Assembly: GCF_000383235.1 (NCBI RefSeq)
Contig: NZ_KB910965.1
Coordinates: forward strand, 1-35,436
DNA: 35,436 nt
Source of the DNA: Bacillus sp. 123MFChir2
GTDB lineage: Bacteria; Bacillota; Bacilli; Bacillales; Bacillaceae_G
Direction of reading: 5' to 3'
Numbering within the stretch: the first letter of the stretch is position 1; every line of letters begins with the position of its first letter. The notes below the pieces were generated by a model that was given only the letters and a program-made list of their open reading frames with translations, was not told the origin of the DNA and did not search any database. Made by a program: the position numbers and the translations under genes. Positions 33,708 through 35,436 of the stretch are shown here, one piece after another.

Positions 33708-34122
33708 GTCTTTCATTTAGCAAATGTAGATTTCTATGAAGTAAACAAACTGACGCAAAAAACTATAAATTTTTGGCGAGAAAATCATAAGGAAGAAGTC
33801 GCAAGAAACAGAAAAAAAGCTACTAAAAAAGCTGTCCAAACACGTAACCAAAACAAAGCAATCACTAGAGACTTTTCACTTTTCATTTCATATCCCTTTT
33901 CCTCTAGGTTCAGATTTCCTCCCATCTCCTAATGCTATAGTAGCTATTCATCATGAAGAACAAGAAGGATTATTTCGCTTCGGACGAGCCTTACTTGACG
34001 AAGAGAAAATCATTTTTAAAGAAAAAAGCATTATTAAGTATTTCGAAGAAGCTATTCAGAAATATAAACACATTTATGCAGAATGCTCCTCAATTATGAA
34101 CCTCCCTCCCCTTACTATTTAA
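33708..34122 (+). pseudogene. Frameshifted, unrecognised gene
   Basis: One frame reads VDFYEVNKLTQKTINFWREN and QKAITRDFSLFISYPF (with N in place of the first Q) up to about 33905. From there another frame continues PLGSDFLPSPNAIVAIHHEE, GLFRFGRALLDEEK, then KYFEEAIQKYKHIYAEC to a stop at 34120-34122. The two halves join smoothly around a pyrimidine-rich stretch (CCCTTTTCCTCT). The expected ATG region (ATGTCTTTCATT near 33702) is followed by a stop, so a second lesion may be present. The product would be about 135 residues. I do not recognise it. Confidence 0.45.
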
Positions 34123-34333
34123 TATCACTTTATATACAACGATTGAAGATTTCCTTTATTATTATTCCCTCTCGTTACAGTAATGATATATACTACAATT
34201 GCATAGTTACATGAAACTGTATGCATAAAAAGAAGATATTTGCAACATGTGACACCATTTTCATGTATAAGCAAAAATATAAATCGTTAATCTATTAATT
34301 TTTGAAAAAAATACTTTGAGGAGAAATTTACGT

Positions 34334-34741
34334 ATGACATATAAACGCAATCGCTTACTATACGCAATAATGACCATCATTGTAATTGTATTTGGGCTAA
34401 CATCAAGAAAAATGGCTCATGTGTTACCCCATATTTTGAATACATACTTAGGAGATGCACTATGGGCCTTAATGATTTTTATTGGTTTTGGATTTATTTT
34501 CAATAGTGCTCAAACAAAAATTGTTGCGTTATTTTCCCTATCATTTTGTTATATTATTGAGTTCAGCCAATTGTATCATGCGAGTTGGATTGATCATATT
34601 CGCGAAACGACTTTAGGTGGATTGATATTAGGCTATGGCTTTTTATGGAGTGACTTATTGGCTTATGTGCTAGGCATTGGAGTAGGTGTGATAAGCGAAA
34701 TATTATTTATATGGATTCGAAAACCTAGCAACCTCGTATAA
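34334..34741 (+). CDS. DUF2809-like membrane protein
   Basis: The 135 residues have four hydrophobic helices (YAIMTIIVIVFGLTSRK, ALMIFIGFGFIF, IVALFSLSFCYIIEFSQLYH, and a C-terminal one) and the motif RETTLGGLILGYGFLWSDLL, which I associate with the DUF2809 family. The function is unknown. ATG 34334 has AGGAG about 10 bases upstream; a TTG at 34316 lies upstream in frame but precedes that site. Confidence 0.75.
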   Translation: MTYKRNRLLYAIMTIIVIVFGLTSRKMAHVLPHILNTYLGDALWALMIFIGFGFIFNSAQTKIVALFSLSFCYIIEFSQLYHASWIDHIRETTLGGLILGYGFLWSDLLAYVLGIGVGVISEILFIWIRKPSNLV

Positions 34742-34772
34742 CAATTTTCTAGACCTACATTCGTACACTTGA

Positions 34773-34892
34773 CTAATACATGTAAGCTTAGAATTCTATA
34801 AAAAATGCGGCTTTGAAGTAAAAGATCTTTCTCAAAATGGTGCTTGTGCGTACTATGGATTTACAGAAGCAAGAAAACAAGGGCATAGATGA
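34773..34892 (+). pseudogene. C-terminal remnant of a GNAT acetyltransferase
   Basis: After a stop at 34770-34772 the frame reads LIHVSLEFYKKCGFEVKD, then GACAYYGFTEARKQGHR and a stop at 34890-34892. FYKKCGF is the usual GNAT C-terminal alpha4/beta7 region. The rest of the gene is absent. Confidence 0.5.
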
Positions 34893-34897
34893 AATAA

Positions 34898-34945
34898 GAG
34901 GAATCAAAAGCGCATTGTATGTAACCTTTTGATTCCTCTCATTTT
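34898..34945. terminator. Long terminator-like hairpin
   Basis: GAGGAATCAAAAG (34898-34910) pairs perfectly with CTTTTGATTCCTC (34926-34938), a 13-bp stem with a 15-base loop. It lies after the DUF3977-like gene on the minus strand and after the GNAT remnant on the plus strand. The T run is poor on both sides. Confidence 0.6.
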
Positions 34946-34949
34946 CTAC

Positions 34950-35189
34950 TTATCTCCTACTAACAATTCCAAAAATAAATTTGAATTCATTACGGTTCTT
35001 CTTCATTTTCTTAAAGCCTTCTTTTGTATCTACAATAAAACACGTCTTTCCTACCCAACATCTCATATACGCCGATTCAAAATGAATTGGCTTCAAAATA
35101 CCACGCTGCTCCGTTTCAGTACCATCATCATATTCTATTTCTGTCCTAACAAGCCACTTATTCCCGATTCCAAATTCAATATACTTCAA
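34950..35189 (-). CDS. DUF3977-like small protein
   Basis: The 79 residues are MKYIEFGIGNKWLVRTEIEY, a middle with ESAYMRCWVGKTCFIVDTKE, and a basic C-terminus KKMKKNRNEFKFIFG. This matches my memory of the DUF3977 family of bacilli (no known function). It has no membrane segment. The length is as expected for the family. Confidence 0.75.
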   Translation of the reverse strand: MKYIEFGIGNKWLVRTEIEYDDGTETEQRGILKPIHFESAYMRCWVGKTCFIVDTKEGFKKMKKNRNEFKFIFGIVSRR

Positions 35190-35251
35190 TTGTAGTTCCC
35201 CTTATCAAAATATTCACCCATTTTTATCAACATAATTATGTTATTTGAGAC

Positions 35252-35301
35252 TCCCACGACTAAAGTCGCAAGCCCTAATCCTTACGGATTGACGGGTGGG
35301 A
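35252..35301 (-). mobile_element. Structured right end of an IS200/IS605-type (TnpB) element
   Basis: TCCCAC (35252-35257) pairs with GTGGGA (35296-35301) and encloses two perfect hairpins: CGACT-AA-AGTCG (35257-35268) and AATCC-TTAC-GGATT (35277-35290). Subterminal hairpins of this kind lie at the right ends of IS605-group elements, downstream of tnpB, where they also form the 3' part of the TnpB guide RNA. On this reading tnpB is on the minus strand and mostly beyond the window's right edge. The boundary with the host chromosome would be near 35240-35251. Confidence 0.5.
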
Positions 35302-35399
35302 TTCTTGAATGACTAAACGTTCGCAGTCCATTTCTGTTTTGAACAGACTTCAAGATGAGGGCATCTCATTGCCCCTCCTAAGACAGTGCGTATAGCATC

Positions 35400-35435
35400 T
35401 TAGGCTGATTGACTGTTACCATCAATCACAGTTGC
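35400..35435 (-). CDS. Possible last codons of tnpB (runs off the right edge)
   Basis: The minus-strand frame entering from the edge reads ATVIDGNSQSA and stops at 35400-35402. It is short, and its assignment rests only on the structured element end 100 bases downstream. The stretch 35303-35399 between them has no open frame, as expected for the guide-RNA part. Confidence 0.25.
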   Translation of the reverse strand, partial: ATVIDGNSQSA

Positions 35436-35436
35436 G

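Noticed and set aside
1-35436. CRISPR arrays, tRNA or rRNA genes, prophage structural genes
   Set aside because: None seen: no regularly spaced short repeats, no tRNA-like or rRNA-like stretches, no phage proteins.

Overview
The window reads as chromosome of a Bacillus cereus-group member or a close relative. The base composition is AT-rich, and Shine-Dalgarno sites are strong and purine-rich. A second threonyl-tRNA synthetase sits behind T-box leaders, and several small families (DUF6241, DUF3977, DUF2809) are ones I associate with Bacillus. Species cannot be fixed from the sequence alone.

Region by region: (1) 1-1850 is scarred. It holds a C-terminal transposase piece, an ABC exporter cut off after about 85 codons, a frameshifted gene remnant and a 38-bp terminal inverted repeat of Tn3-family type with resolution-site-like repeats inside it. 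(2) 1612-3882 (- strand) is a moxR-DUF58 operon whose third gene, a transglutaminase-like protein, survives only as a deleted remnant. (3) 4093-6614 is a promoter, two near-identical tandem T-box leaders and a threonyl-tRNA synthetase. (4) 6615-9850 holds a truncated ISL3-type element, a small anchored DUF6241 protein, an HD phosphohydrolase and a HAD phosphatase pseudogene. (5) 9944-21489 (- strand) is the centrepiece: a complete uptake [NiFe]-hydrogenase locus in the order tatA, tatC, small subunit, large subunit, cytochrome b, endoprotease, a small four-cysteine protein, hypA, hypB, hypF, hypC, hypD, hypE, then a terminator. (6) 21909-22625 is a divergent nickel/cobalt-type permease with a 13-histidine loop. 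The 420-bp gap between it and tatA carries a perfect 20-bp palindrome and other operator-like repeats. (7) 22676-30721 holds a TagA-type glycosyltransferase, a conserved hypothetical, a Nif3-like protein, a bacteriocin-export-type ABC pair without a visible bacteriocin gene, an ArsR-type regulator with an MFS exporter, and an acetyltransferase. (8) 30952-35436 holds small enzymes (GNAT, Nudix, PhzF) among truncated genes, and ends in a structured IS605/TnpB-type element end.

The hydrogenase genes form one coherent unit. The permease would bring in Ni2+. HypA and HypB deliver it. HypF, HypE, HypC and HypD build and insert the Fe(CN)2CO group. The endoprotease trims the large-subunit tail. The twin-arginine signal on the small subunit exports the folded dimer through the adjacent TatA/TatC, and the cytochrome b passes electrons to the quinone pool. 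Most junctions from the small subunit to hypE overlap or are separated by only a few bases, which indicates co-transcription and translational coupling.

The most unusual points are the private Tat pair, the four-cysteine Rieske-like protein, the dispersed repeat lying inside the hydrogenase operon, the palindromic operator candidate and the recent T-box duplication. No rRNA, tRNA or CRISPR array was seen.
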